Positions 24,726-36,702 of a stretch of DNA of 64,000 nt are shown one piece after another (positions within the stretch are counted from its first letter, which is position 1; each line of letters starts with the position of its first letter). The stretch is taken from positions 1 through 64,000 of the forward strand of contig SIJG01000056.1 of assembly GCA_023374025.1 (NCBI GenBank). Reading direction: 5' to 3'. The position numbers were made by a program, and so were the translations under genes. Origin of the DNA: Heterodera schachtii (taxonomy: Eukaryota; Nematoda; Chromadorea; Rhabditida; Heteroderidae). Under the pieces are notes generated by a model. The model was given only the letters and a program-made list of their open reading frames with translations. It ran no database searches and was not told the origin of the DNA.

Positions 24726-25769
24726 CTAGTTTAGAAAAAATGTCACATGCTTCATTAATATGCGCAGTAAGCTGACTGTGCGGTATTTAGCATTTACACC
24801 GCGCATAGGAACTTTAAACTTGAATATTGTTTAAAAATTTTCTTTAAAAATTTCACTAAATTTGTAAACAAAATATTAAATAAGTTTTATATGATCAGTG
24901 ATGTGCTGTTATTATAATTGTTGAAATGTGTTTTTATTGGAATTTATTTATTTTACAATTAAATTTAGAATTATAATTTTTATTAATTATAGATATTTGA
25001 CATTTTCATTGAATGAAATACAAATTAATTCGCACTTTTTTCTCAAATTACCGCTTGAATTTTTTCAAAGAATTTTATTTAGATTACTTTTAAATATACT
25101 TTATGAATAACTTATAACTTATTTTCTATGCTCTCGATATTCTTATTATTTGATACAACCTAAGGCCGTCTTTTTTTATACATATTTTAAAAAATTTTAA
25201 CAATTCATTTATTTTACCCTATATTTAAAATTAAAAACTAGCAAAACCATAATAAATTATTTTTGTTTTTTTCTAATATTTAAAATTATAGAAATTTATA
25301 AACGTTTAAGGCAAGCTAACAAATGAACAATTTAATTTTTCGTTTAATATATTAATAAATTATTCCTTAACTCTCATTTGAAATCTAAAAATCTTGATAA
25401 GAAATATTAATTTTGCATTTTCTATGGTTGGGTATTTTCTTCAGAATTTTCTTACTTTTCACAATTCCTTTAAATAATTCATGAAAAAAGTGATTTGCAT
25501 AAAGAAAAACTATGACATATATCCCCAAGTAATGGATAATGCCATATAAATATGAATAGTTTTTTAATTCATATTCACTTATCCAAGTGAATCTTTCCCA
25601 AAAACAGTAGGAAATGTCTATCTACAATTTTGATTTTAACCATTTACAAAAGTACTCATTTAAAACGGGCTTTTGAAGTTTTATCGATTTTACAAAAAAA
25701 AAAGCAATAAGTTATAAATTGGCATTTGAAATAATTAAAGAACTGAATAAAAAATTACCTTAACAAAAA

Positions 25770-25879
25770 CTATTGATTTTTGTTCAAAATTTCATTAAAT
25801 TCATTAAAACGTTGAAATAAATTGACAATTCGATGAACAGAAACGCATAAAGTTTGTGCTATATCACAAAATCTAAGCT
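25770..25879 (-). CDS. Helix-turn-helix exon, paired/Tc1-transposase-like (copy 1)
   Basis: Acceptor acctatacacag, then a frame entered in phase 1: LRFCDIAQTLCVSVHRIVNL then FQRFNEFNEILNKNQ and stop. The pattern R-x-C-D-I-A-x-x-L-x-V-S-x-x-x-V-x-x-I-x-x-R-F matches the second half of the paired-domain/Tc1-mariner-type HTH, where CDI starts a helix and VS precedes the recognition helix. By established knowledge this module binds DNA in Pax proteins and in Tc1/mariner transposases. No catalytic DDE/D domain is visible nearby. A coiled-coil exon just upstream can be joined in phase. The length is too short for a whole domain, so this is a fragment. Confidence 0.4.
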
Positions 25880-26088
25880 CTGTGTATAGGTAAAATTTCA
25901 TTTAATATTTTATAAATTTTTTCATACAAATAATTTAAACATAAAAATATTCAACCATATTTATTTTGTTAACAGAGTAATTCTTTTTTTAAATCTCATT
26001 CAAATTTAAAAATCATTATAATATTATTGTTATTATTAGTATATAGATATTATTATTCAAAATTTATTATACTAAATTGATGTTGACC

Positions 26089-26208
26089 CTCAAGTTCAGC
26101 AAGACGGTTTTTGAGCTATTCGTACGCATTTTGTTGTTGGTTTTGTTCAGTGTTGTGCTCGTTCTTTTGAGCAAACAGTTCAATGCGTTGATGTTCAATT
26201 TTGACCAT
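26089..26208 (-). pseudogene. Q/N-rich coiled-coil exon with in-frame stop (copy 1)
   Basis: Minus strand: VKIEHQRIELFAQKNEHNTE then QNQQQNAYE, an in-frame TAG (26116-26118), then LKNRLAELE. Codon use and composition are clearly coding and the heptad character continues across the stop. A poor donor (G|GTCAAC) after AELE would join in phase 1 to the HTH exon at 25879. The stop is present in both tandem copies, so it predates the duplication. Either the gene was already dead, or the boundary differs (a GC|GTACGA donor precedes the stop). Confidence 0.45.
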
Positions 26209-26878
26209 TTCTTAAATACTTTAATGCTTTTATTTATTACCAAATTTGTGGGTTTTATTTTAATTTTTGATTTATCACTTATTCATTCAGACTTTGCGGC
26301 AAGATATGATTATTATTACCTATTATACATTTTCATGTCAATTATTTCATTTATAATTAAAGTACGTTGATTTTATTATTTTTACTTTTAAAAAGATGAT
26401 ATATGAAAAGGGAAATTAAAGAAATTCTTTGAATTTTATATTATATTTTATACATTCTTTAATTAATAAAATTTAAAAAAATTAAATAATACATTAGAAT
26501 TATTTTTGTGGTAACCTTAAATAATGTATCATAAATTATATTTTAATTAAATATCAACAAGATTGTGATTTACCAATATATTAATGAAACGAAACATCAC
26601 CTATTAAAAAGATATTTATTTTTGTTTAAATTCATTTTTATAAGTTCTCTATAATTTGTGAAATTTTTAATATTTATTCTCTTTACTAATTATTTTTTAA
26701 TTTATTCTCATTTTCTTTCATGTGTTTGATAGTTTATTATTTGAAAAAATTTAATATAATAGGAGTTTTATTCAAAACTGTAGACTGTAGCATTTTTAAT
26801 ATAAAAAAGTATTCAAGTACCGTTGCGTATCCAATGAAGAAAATGTGTTATTTACCTTATTATATTTTTTATCATTTA

Positions 26879-26945
26879 TTATTCGATTGTCGCTGCTTTC
26901 CGCTTGGCGATTTGTGCAAGTTTTTCGTCACTAAAAGTCGCGGCC
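26879..26945 (-). CDS. Terminal exon candidate (copy 1)
   Basis: Acceptor taatcattag followed by AATFSDEKLAQIAKRKAATI then E, TAA, TAA. Short, helical and basic. It lies upstream of the coiled-coil and HTH exons on the same strand, but its stop codon would end a separate product unless an unrecognised donor is used. An identical copy is at 30628-30694. Confidence 0.35.
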
Positions 26946-27019
26946 CTAATGATTATAAACAAAATTTTTGTAATTAAAAAATTATTTCTTAATAAATTTT
27001 TTGAATGCTAATTTTTTAG

Positions 27020-27475
27020 AAAAAAAAAAATTCTACGTACAAAATGAAATAGGCACTAAATGCAAAAAATGACTTAAATACGCTTAGATCACCTTTTCGT
27101 ATTTTTAAATTACTCTTTGGTTTTTTTTTCAAGGTATATTTTTTAAAAAATTTACATTAAAATTTTCAAAAATTCTCCAAAATACGAAAAAAAAATATGA
27201 AAATTTTACAAAAAAAAAGTGCTGAAACTTGACAATATTTTCGCGGAAAATTTTGCTAAAAATTATTTTTGGAAAGTTTTTGAGCACTTAGGTGGTCAAA
27301 AATGCCAATAAAATCGCGATATATGTAAAATATAGATAACATGGATATAGAACTCAATCCTAGAATATTCAAACTAAGCTAAAAACATGTTTTTCGTGCG
27401 TTTAGGCCTCCAACGGTCCAGGAAAAAATATGGATTTCCATATAATTGCAACCCTAATTATATATATATGTATCA
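27020..27475. mobile_element. hAT-like MITE remnant inside the tandem unit
   Basis: The block gaaataggcactaaatgc...aatacgcttagatcacc resembles 20110-20180, and the right side ends ataattgcaaccctaat, i.e. an inverted tagggttgcaat end of hAT type. Copies occur at 30768-31224 and, inverted and truncated, at 32720-33009. The left terminus is not clear. Confidence 0.45.
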
Positions 27476-28399
27476 AGAAATTCAATAAATCATTTTAACA
27501 AAATAGGCTGTGCACTGGGCCGTGACTCTTGGATAAAAGTATTCTAGGTTTGCTATTAAACTTATCTTACATTTATTAATTTTAAATTCTGTATTAATTA
27601 ATTATAATTTACATAATTACGCTCATAAATATTAATTTTATGGATTATTATTTCAAACGGAAATCAGTTTCGTAATTTCGGTTATTACTTGATGGACATA
27701 GTTTATTATTTTTTAAAAATTATAATAAATATAAGTTTAATTTATTTGTTATATTAATGTTTTGACGGATTATTTTTGTTATTTAATTTTTCCATTATCT
27801 TGTTTTCCAGGAAAATATTCTTCTGTGCCAAACAGTTGGTTTTAAATCGAATATAGAAATTCTATAAATCAATTATAAAAACAAAAATCGATTGTGCTTT
27901 AGGATGTGACTCTTGGATAAAAACTCGTATTTGGGTCAAAAAATTAAAAAAACATTTTAAGAAAACTATTTTACCAACAAAAAAAAATAATTATTGTCCT
28001 TTGCAAAAACTTAATTCTTTATGAGAAAATTTAATTATTATCATTTAAAAATGAATGCAATTATAAACAAATAAAATTATGTTTATTGTCATGATTGATG
28101 ATTATGAATAAAACTATAAAAGAAGTTTCAGAATAATTTTTAATATTTAAATTAAAAAAACAAACAAAATTTAATATTATAAGTGTAAAATTTTTTATTA
28201 TGACGAATCGACGTCACACTGTGAAGTATTTTTAAAAATTTTTCGAATCACAAGTAATATTTTTCGTTATTTTTTTAACAATTCATTCTATATTTGATTA
28301 ATCTTAGATTAATTATGTAAGTATATATAATTTATATGAACCAAAAAACAGCAAGTCATAACAATTAACATATAATAAATCAAAAAACATAATAATATT

Positions 28400-28474
28400 T
28401 TAATAAATAATTAATATGGATCCATCAAAATCATCGACCCACTTATCCATTTCTTCATATCTGTTATACTTTTT
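28400..28474 (-). CDS. Terminal exon candidate, acidic tail (copy 2)
   Basis: Second copy of the exon at 24651-24725, with no differences seen. Confidence 0.4.
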   Translation of the reverse strand, partial: KKYNRYEEMDKWVDDFDGSILIIY

Positions 28475-29518
28475 CTAGTTTAGAAAAAATGTCACATGCT
28501 TCATTAATATGCGCAGTAAGCTGACTGTGCGGTATTTAGCATTTACACCGCGCATAGGAACTTTAAACTTGAATATTGTTTAAAAATTTTCTTTAAAAAT
28601 TTCACTAAATTTGTAAACAAAATATTAAATAAGTTTTATATGATCAGTGATGTGCTGTTATTATAATTGTTGAAATGTGTTTTTATTGGAATTTATTTAT
28701 TTTACAATTAAATTTAGAATTATAATTTTTATTAATTATAGATATTTGACATTTTCATTGAATGAAATACAAATTAATTCGCACTTTTTTCTCAAATTAC
28801 CGCTTGAATTTTTTCAAAGAATTTTATTTAGATTACTTTTAAATATACTTTATGAATAACTTATAACTTATTTTCTATGCTCTCGATATTCTTATTATTT
28901 GATACAACCTAAGGCCGTCTTTTTTTATACATATTTTAAAAAATTTTAACAATTCATTTATTTTACCCTATATTTAAAATTAAAAACTAGCAAAACCATA
29001 ATAAATTATTTTTGTTTTTTTCTAATATTTAAAATTATAGAAATTTATAAACGTTTAAGGCAAGCTAACAAATGAACAATTTAATTTTTCGTTTAATATA
29101 TTAATAAATTATTCCTTAACTCTCATTTGAAATCTAAAAATCTTGATAAGAAATATTAATTTTGCATTTTCTATGGTTGGGTATTTTCTTCAGAATTTTC
29201 TTACTTTTCACAATTCCTTTAAATAATTCATGAAAAAAGTGATTTGCATAAAGAAAAACTATGACATATATCCCCAAGTAATGGATAATGCCATATAAAT
29301 ATGAATAGTTTTTTAATTCATATTCACTTATCCAAGTGAATCTTTCCCAAAAACAGTAGGAAATGTCTATCTACAATTTTGATTTTAACCATTTACAAAA
29401 GTACTCATTTAAAACGGGCTTTTGAAGTTTTATCGATTTTACAAAAAAAAAAGCAATAAGTTATAAATTGGCATTTGAAATAATTAAAGAACTGAATAAA
29501 AAATTACCTTAACAAAAA

Positions 29519-29628
29519 CTATTGATTTTTGTTCAAAATTTCATTAAATTCATTAAAACGTTGAAATAAATTGACAATTCGATGAACAGAAACGCATAAA
29601 GTTTGTGCTATATCACAAAATCTAAGCT
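29519..29628 (-). CDS. Helix-turn-helix exon (copy 2)
   Basis: Second copy of 25770-25879, identical frame, acceptor and stop. Confidence 0.4.
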
Positions 29629-29837
29629 CTGTGTATAGGTAAAATTTCATTTAATATTTTATAAATTTTTTCATACAAATAATTTAAACATAAAAATATT
29701 CAACCATATTTATTTTGTTAACAGAGTAATTCTTTTTTTAAATCTCATTCAAATTTAAAAATCATTATAATATTATTGTTATTATTAGTATATAGATATT
29801 ATTATTCAAAATTTATTATACTAAATTGATGTTGACC

Positions 29838-29957
29838 CTCAAGTTCAGCAAGACGGTTTTTGAGCTATTCGTACGCATTTTGTTGTTGGTTTTGTTCAGT
29901 GTTGTGCTCGTTCTTTTGAGCAAACAGTTCAATGCGTTGATGTTCAATTTTGACCAT
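29838..29957 (-). pseudogene. Q/N-rich coiled-coil exon with in-frame stop (copy 2)
   Basis: Second copy of 26089-26208, with the same TAG. The shared lesion shows it was present before duplication. Confidence 0.45.
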
Positions 29958-30627
29958 TTCTTAAATACTTTAATGCTTTTATTTATTACCAAATTTGTGG
30001 GTTTTATTTTAATTTTTGATTTATCACTTATTCATTCAGACTTTGCGGCAAGATATGATTATTATTACCTATTATACATTTTCATGTCAATTATTTCATT
30101 TATAATTAAAGTACGTTGATTTTATTATTTTTACTTTTAAAAAGATGATATATGAAAAGGGAAATTAAAGAAATTCTTTGAATTTTATATTATATTTTAT
30201 ACATTCTTTAATTAATAAAATTTAAAAAAATTAAATAATACATTAGAATTATTTTTGTGGTAACCTTAAATAATGTATCATAAATTATATTTTAATTAAA
30301 TATCAACAAGATTGTGATTTACCAATATATTAATGAAACGAAACATCACCTATTAAAAAGATATTTATTTTTGTTTAAATTCATTTTTATAAGTTCTCTA
30401 TAATTTGTGAAATTTTTAATATTTATTCTCTTTACTAATTATTTTTTAATTTATTCTCATTTTCTTTCATGTGTTTGATAGTTTATTATTTGAAAAAATT
30501 TAATATAATAGGAGTTTTATTCAAAACTGTAGACTGTAGCATTTTTAATATAAAAAAGTATTCAAGTACCGTTGCGTATCCAATGAAGAAAATGTGTTAT
30601 TTACCTTATTATATTTTTTATCATTTA

Positions 30628-30694
30628 TTATTCGATTGTCGCTGCTTTCCGCTTGGCGATTTGTGCAAGTTTTTCGTCACTAAAAGTCGCGGCC
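30628..30694 (-). CDS. Terminal exon candidate (copy 2)
   Basis: Second copy of 26879-26945. Confidence 0.35.
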
Positions 30695-31995
30695 CTAATG
30701 ATTATAAACAAAATTTTTGTAATTAAAAAATTATTTCTTAATAAATTTTTTGAATGCTAATTTTTTAGAAAAAAAAAAATTCTACGTACAAAATGAAATA
30801 GGCACTAAATGCAAAAAATGACTTAAATACGCTTAGATCACCTTTTCGTATTTTTAAATTACTCTTTGGTTTTTTTTTCAAGGTATATTTTTTAAAAAAT
30901 TTACATTAAAATTTTCAAAAATTCTCCAAAATACGAAAAAAAAATATGAAAATTTTACAAAAAAAAAAGTGCTGAAAGTTGACAATATTTTCGCGGAAAA
31001 TTTTGCTAAAAATTATTTTTGGAAAGTTTTTGAGCACTTAGGTGGTCAAAAATGCCAATAAAATCGCGAAATATGTAAAATATAGATAACATGGATATAG
31101 AACTCAATCCTAGAATATTCAAACTAAGCTAAAAACATGTTTTTCGTGCGTTTAGGCCTCCAACGGTCCAGGAAAAAATATGGATTTCCATATAATTGCA
31201 ACCCTAATTATATATATATGTATCAAGAAATTCAATAAATCATTTTAACAAAATAGGCTGTGCACTGGGCCGTGACTCTTGGATAAAAGTATTCTAGGTT
31301 TGCTATTAAACTTATCTTACATTTATTTAATTTTAAATTCTGTATTAATTAATTATAATTTACATAATTACGCTCATAAATATTAATTTTATGGATTATT
31401 ATTTCAAACGGAAATCAGTTTCGTAATTTCGGTTATTACTTGATGGACATAGTTTATTATTTTTTAAAAATTATAATAAATATAAGTTTAATTTATTTGT
31501 TATATTAATGTTTTGACGGATTATTTTTGTTATTTAATTTTTCCATTATCTTGTTTTCCAGGAAAATATTCTTCTGTGCCAAACAGTTGGTTTTAAATCG
31601 AATATAGAAATTCTATAAATCAATTATAAAAACAAAAATCGATTGTGCTTTAGGATGTGACTCTTGGATAATAAATTATATGGAATTATAATTTTTTAAG
31701 TTATTTGGTTTTTATTTTAAAGACTATATTTTTTTAATTTTAATTTAAAAATTTTTTATATGCGAGAAAAATTTTGATATTAAGAAAATTTTACTCTTTT
31801 ATTAATTTTAACGTCTTTATGTTAATTTTAGAATATTTTTTCTTGTAATCATAACCATATTTCAATTCCATATGGCATAAACCACACAGTTACATTTCAT
31901 TGATTTGTTTTTCATTATTTTTCTAGTTAATTTTATTTTTGTTTATTTTCTAGCTTTTAGTTGGTTACTTATAATTTATATATTTTTATATGCAC

Positions 31996-33009
31996 TAATA
32001 TTAAATTTTGTTTGTTTTTTTTAATTTAAATATTAAAAATTATTCTGAAACTTCTTTTATAGTTTTATTCATAATCATCAATCATGACAATAAACATAAT
32101 TTTATTTGTTTATAATTGCATTCATTTTTAAATGATAATAATTAAATTTTCTCATAAAGAATTAATTTTTTGCAAAGGACAATAATTATTCTTTTTTTGT
32201 TGGTAAAATAGTTTTCTTAAAATGTTTTTTTAATTTTTTGACCCAAATACGAGTTTTTATCCAAGAGTCACATCCTAAAGCACAATCGATTTTTGTTTTT
32301 ATAATTGATTTATAGAATTTCTATATTCGATTTAAAACCAACTGTTTGGCACAGAAGAATATTTTCCTGGAAAACAAGATAATGGAAAAATTAAATAACA
32401 AAAATAATCCGTCAAAACATTAATATAACAAATAAATTAAACTTATATTTATTATAATTTTTAAAAAATAATAAACTATTTCCATCAAGTAATAACCGAA
32501 ATTACGAAACTGATTTCCGTTTGAAATAATAATCCATAAAATTAATATTTATGAGCGTAATTATATAAATTATAATTAATTAATACAGAATTTAAAATTA
32601 AATAAATGTAAGATAAGTTTAATAGCAAACCTAGAATACTTTTATCCAAGAGTCACGGCCCAGTGCACAGCCTATTTTGTTAAAATGATTTATTGAATTT
32701 CTTGATACATATATATATAATTAGGGTTGCAATTATATGGAAATCCATATTTTTTCCTGGACCGTTGGAGGCCTAAACGCACGAAAAACATGTTTTTAGC
32801 TTAGTTTGAATATTCTAGGATTGAGTTCTATATCCATGTTATCTATATTTTACATATTTCGCGATTTTATTGGCATTTTTGACCACCTAAGTGCTCAAAA
32901 ACTTTCCAAAAATAATTTTTAGCAAAATTTTCCGCGAAAATATTGTCAAGTTTCAGCACTTTTTTTTTTGTAAAATTTTCATATTTTTTTTCGTATTTTG
33001 GAGAATTTT
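31996..33009. repeat. Inverted fragment of the tandem unit
   Basis: Reverse complement of about 27168-28180 (the end of copy 1 plus the linker). One junction is at the linker/unit boundary (31996 pairs with 28180). The other, at 33009, coincides exactly with the outer end of the giant inverted repeat, where the match stops in the middle of the unit. Confidence 0.85.
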
Positions 33010-33126
33010 GATGCCAGATTGGCTAAACTTAACTGACAAATAAAAAAGTTATAGCATTTCCAAATTTGCGGCGCCGAAATGGTCCGCGCCGAAGTGACCC
33101 CGACCCGAAAATTCCCATCAAATGCA

Positions 33127-33290
33127 TCAGAAACTCTCTCGCTCTCTCTTTTTCTCTCGCTCTTTCTCTCTCGCAATCTCTCCTTCTTTCGTCTTTTTCT
33201 CGCTCCTCATTCTCTTCTCCACTTTCTCTCTCTCTCTGTTCTCTTTTTCTCTCCTCCTTCTGCCGCTCTCGCTATCTCTGTCTGTTGTCT
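33127..33290. repeat. CT-rich microsatellite
   Basis: Irregular (CT)n/tctctc tract in the left arm. Its mirror is the GA tract at about 44910-45072. Serine/leucine or arginine/glutamate-rich ORFs on either strand here are artefacts of this tract. Confidence 0.85.
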
Positions 33291-33839
33291 CACTATTTCT
33301 TCTTTGCATGTCTCTTATTTCACTTGTTCTCACTCACATCAACAATTTTCCATATCTCTGTGCCTTTTCAAAGCGACGCGCTGACGGATGCTCACTATGC
33401 AATATAAACAGGGTAGCCAGATGTGAGGCTTTAGCCTCATTTTGTGGTTTTTTGATAGGTCAATGAGGCTAAATTTTCAAAATGAGGCTTTGAGGCTTTT
33501 TGTGGTTTTTTGAGAAATTTTGAGGCTTTTTGTGGTTTTTGAGAAAAACCGCAAATTAAAGAATTTTTTTAATGAAGATATGCTAAAATATGGTCTAAAT
33601 TCTTAATTTTTCCCCCGGCGGCGCCTATCGGCACCGCCGGACCGTAAAAATCCTTAATTTACAAGCAAAATTTGCTCAAAATCGCAAAATTTGGTCATTT
33701 TTCGGACAAAATCTGTTAACAAATCGCATTGAAAATTACAAAATTTTTCCCGGCGGCGCCTATCGGCACCGCCGGCCCCCTTGTTCCCCAAAAGTTTTTT
33801 GGAAAAAGCGCCGCAACTTTTATCGATTTGACAATTTCT

Positions 33840-35990
33840 GGTTTATAAAAAAATAGTAATTAAATGATGAAATAATAATGAAATTTTTTAATAACATTTA
33901 AATATAAATTTGGCAATATCAATTGTATGTATGTCCGTCCCATCCTCAAATAACATAAAACCCTTCTAAGCTAAATATTTGGGGTCAAAAATGTGCATTT
34001 TAGAAAATTTATTCCAAATGAAATAAAATACAAAAAAATGTTTTATTTAAATTTGAGTACATTTATTAACAGATTTTCACCAAACTATTCAAATATTTGT
34101 ATATTGAAATCGAAATATAATATAGTAGATTAAAATTCGGAAAAACAAAAATTTGTAACAAAACCATATTATTCTTTACTACATAAAAATGTAAAATAAT
34201 ATTTATGTCCCACTTGAAAGCAAATTTGCTTAATAAATAAAAATTCTTCTAAACATTTTTTTGTTTCTGCTGTGGTCACATTTTAACGAATTGCCTCGAC
34301 ATAAAAATAAAGGAAAAAATTTAAAAAAATTAAATTCAAACTATTCAAATGTCAATATCGACTTTTTATTCAATATGGCACAAATTGGTATCGCCTACAA
34401 ATAAAATATATTATATAATCAGATAAGTAATCATATTTTCAATTTTGAAATAGAATCTTACTTTATATTGTGTCATAACTGAATCTTTAGATTCAAAAGT
34501 CGTTTCAATTTTTTGAAAGAAAGAAATGTAACAATAAAATAAATTATTAAATCTAAAAATTCAATTGAAAAACCTATTTTAATAAAATAATTCACTTAAT
34601 ATTGTATGATTAGAAGCAATATTAATCATTTCGTGTTTTTATCAATGGCACAACTCTTTTATTATTTTAAACTAAAAAATTATTTGCGGAAAAAAAGATG
34701 AAAACAAAATTTCAATTTAAAAAAATTTGTTTGATTATTTCCATAACGATAAATGATCATTAAACCATCCTCAATATAAAAATAATAATTTACACTCAAG
34801 TGTTTTTAAAAAGAATTTAAGAAACCAAATTTTAAGTAGTTTAGCCTAAAATAATTACTCTCATATTACAATGCATTGCGTAAATTAGAAAAAAGAAAGT
34901 TTATGTAAATATTAATTATTGGTTTATATTTTTATAAAGATCTTTTTAAAGAAATTTCAAAATATCATAAAAATATAAATATTACGAATCGATGAAAAAT
35001 ATTAAATTTTATTTAATAATAAAAAACTGTAAACAAAATCAAATATAAATGAAGTGTTGTTGAGAACGTAGTCCAAAAATTAGAAAAGTTTACAAAATCA
35101 TAATTTTTGGTAATTTAAATTTAAAGCAAAATTAAGATAATAATGGAAAAAAATAATAATAATGTACATATTCAACGAGTTTTGGTATATTTTTGAGAAA
35201 TTATTTGAAAAGAAGAATAATTTATAATAGCTGAATTATTTGATTGAAAAATCTATCAGACTTTTCATTTTATTAATATTTAATTTAATTTTAAAAACGT
35301 TTTTTAAAATTAAAAATCTCAGATATTTTTGATATGCATAAAATTTAATAATCAAAAAAAAAAATTTAATTTTCGAAAATGTAGAAGGTTTTGATTAGAA
35401 GAATCACACCGTATTCCCCTAGAAAACCACAAAATCGCAGAAAAAATAATTCGAGAATCGATAAAAAAATCAAAGAGAACGTATCTAAAAGTTAAATTTA
35501 TAATGCCAAACAAAAATTACCAAAAGAATAATTAATGTATTGAAAAATATCGAATAAAGACATATAATTATATAAATTAAAAATTAAATTTAAAAAAAGC
35601 AGTCTGCATTATCACGCATATGTTTTCTTCACAATTTCATGTAAAATTAGAAATGAATTATTTTATTTTTTTTAAAAAATTTAAAATTTCTTAAAAAAAT
35701 ACCAACAAAATTAATCATAAAAAACGACTAAGAAAACATAAATAATCAAATAAATTTCACTTGGATAATTTACATGAAAAATGCCTATTATAACTAAAAC
35801 TGATCTTCCAAATATTCAGATTAAAAGGCCCTAGATTTCTATAATTCTAGATCAATGAACGATAGAAAAATTTCAAATTAAAATACCAATAAATTAAAAA
35901 CAATATTTTCTATATTAAAAAGATTACTCGGCCGGATCCTACTGAACTTAAAAAAATATTGTATTTCTAAAAATATTTCGAAATACTTTT
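33840..35990. other. AT-rich interior of the left arm without recognised genes
   Basis: About 2.1 kb with no supportable ORF; mirrored at 42210-44360. Conservation between arms is no evidence of function here because the arms are near-identical throughout. Confidence 0.5.
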
Positions 35991-36034
35991 TTCATATGAA
36001 AAATTAATTTTGATTCTTTGTTATAATATCGTAC

Positions 36035-36702
36035 TAGGCCAACTCGTACTGCCCCAACTCGTACTGGTACCCCGACTCGTACTAAGTTTCCCAACTCGTA
36101 CTGTGCAACAAAAAATCGAAAAAAACAACAAAAAACCGCTCAAAATTTTTTTAAAATCGCAAAAATGCACGAAATCGATGAAATGATAAGAATTCGGCAA
36201 AAAATAAATAATTAAAACCATAAAAATGCATGAAATTCGGTAAAATGAAATAATTCACTAAAAAATTCAACAAGGATCGAGGTTTTCATCATTTGGTACA
36301 ACATAAATTCCGTTCTCATTGAGAATCGCTTCCGCTTCTTCCATTGCTGCTGCCTCCTTTATCTGCTCTTCTATTTCTAATCTTGGAGGAACATTGAACC
36401 CAATATAATGTCCAATACGTCCATAGTAGCACGACATTGTCTCCGTAAATTGCTCATCTTCGTAATCGCTGTCCAGAAATGCCAAAATGTCAGCCTTCTC
36501 ACGCTCAATGCTGGCATTATTCATCGATTTCGTGCATTTTTGCAATTTAAAAAAAATTTTGAGCGATTTTTTGTTGTTTTTTTTTCGATTTTTTGTTGCA
36601 CAGTACGAGTTGGGAATCTTAGTACGAGTTGGGAAACTTAGTACGAGTCGGGGTACCAGTACGAGTTGGGGCAGTACGAGTTGGCCTAGTACGAGTTGGG
36701 TG
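36035..36702. mobile_element. TIR-like box around the 92-codon ORF: tacgagttggg arrays (left arm)
   Basis: The left side (36035-36104) holds four to five copies of ccaactcgtac with changing spacers; the right side (36599-36702) holds six of the inverted form. Complementarity continues inward through caacaaaaaatcga, cgctcaaaatttttt and gcacgaaatcgatga, for about 150 bp of imperfect inverted repeat. No clean target duplication is visible at the outer edges (ataatat against agttgggtgtcg), so the box may be truncated or may not be a transposon. Mirror copy at 41505-42180. Confidence 0.55.
36267..36545 (-). CDS. Acidic 92-codon ORF boxed by inverted motif arrays (left arm)
   Basis: Uninterrupted ORF with balanced, GC-rich codons in AT-rich surroundings. 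The first ATG gives MQKCTKSMNNASIEREKADI; the second (residue 8) would be just as plausible. Later segments are LAFLDSDYEDEQFTETMS, CYYGRIGHYIGFNVPPRLEI, a Glu/Ala-rich helix EEQIKEAAAMEEAEAIL, and NENGIYVVPNDENLDPC at the end. It has no signal peptide or membrane segment. I recognise no domain. Near-symmetrical sequence blocks ending in tacgagttggg arrays flank it on both sides, so it sits like the cargo of a small terminal-inverted-repeat element. Both arm copies are intact, which implies selection, gene conversion or recent duplication. Confidence 0.6.
   Translation of the reverse strand: MQKCTKSMNNASIEREKADILAFLDSDYEDEQFTETMSCYYGRIGHYIGFNVPPRLEIEEQIKEAAAMEEAEAILNENGIYVVPNDENLDPC

Larger units (their letters stand above)
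24431..27919. repeat. Tandem unit, copy 1 (~3.49 kb)
   Basis: Nearly identical to 28180-31669 at a constant offset of 3749 bp. The left edge is at aagtgtaaaattttttatta. The right edge lies inside the word gtgactcttggata, which occurs twice per unit (about 27522 and 27906). The few differences seen (for example a single T indel near 27571/31320 and single substitutions near 27237 and 27319) point to a recent duplication. The 261-bp linker 27920-28180 separates the copies. Confidence 0.9.
28180..31669. repeat. Tandem unit, copy 2
   Basis: Direct copy of 24431-27919. After it the sequence departs at gtgactcttggata into about 325 bp of unmatched AT-rich DNA (31670-31995) and then into an inverted fragment of the same unit. 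Confidence 0.9.

Noticed and set aside
24755..24805. ctgtgcggtattt...acaccgc resembles a common cloning-vector sequence
   Set aside because: The match is a 13-mer followed by a divergent insertion and flanked by native DNA, and it recurs in the second tandem copy; coincidence is more likely than vector.
33066..33466. Overlapping ORFs of 65-114 codons rich in Ser/Leu or Arg/Glu (also 41030-41798 and 44733-45133)
   Set aside because: They are translations of the CT/GA microsatellites in several frames and both strands; no coding signature.
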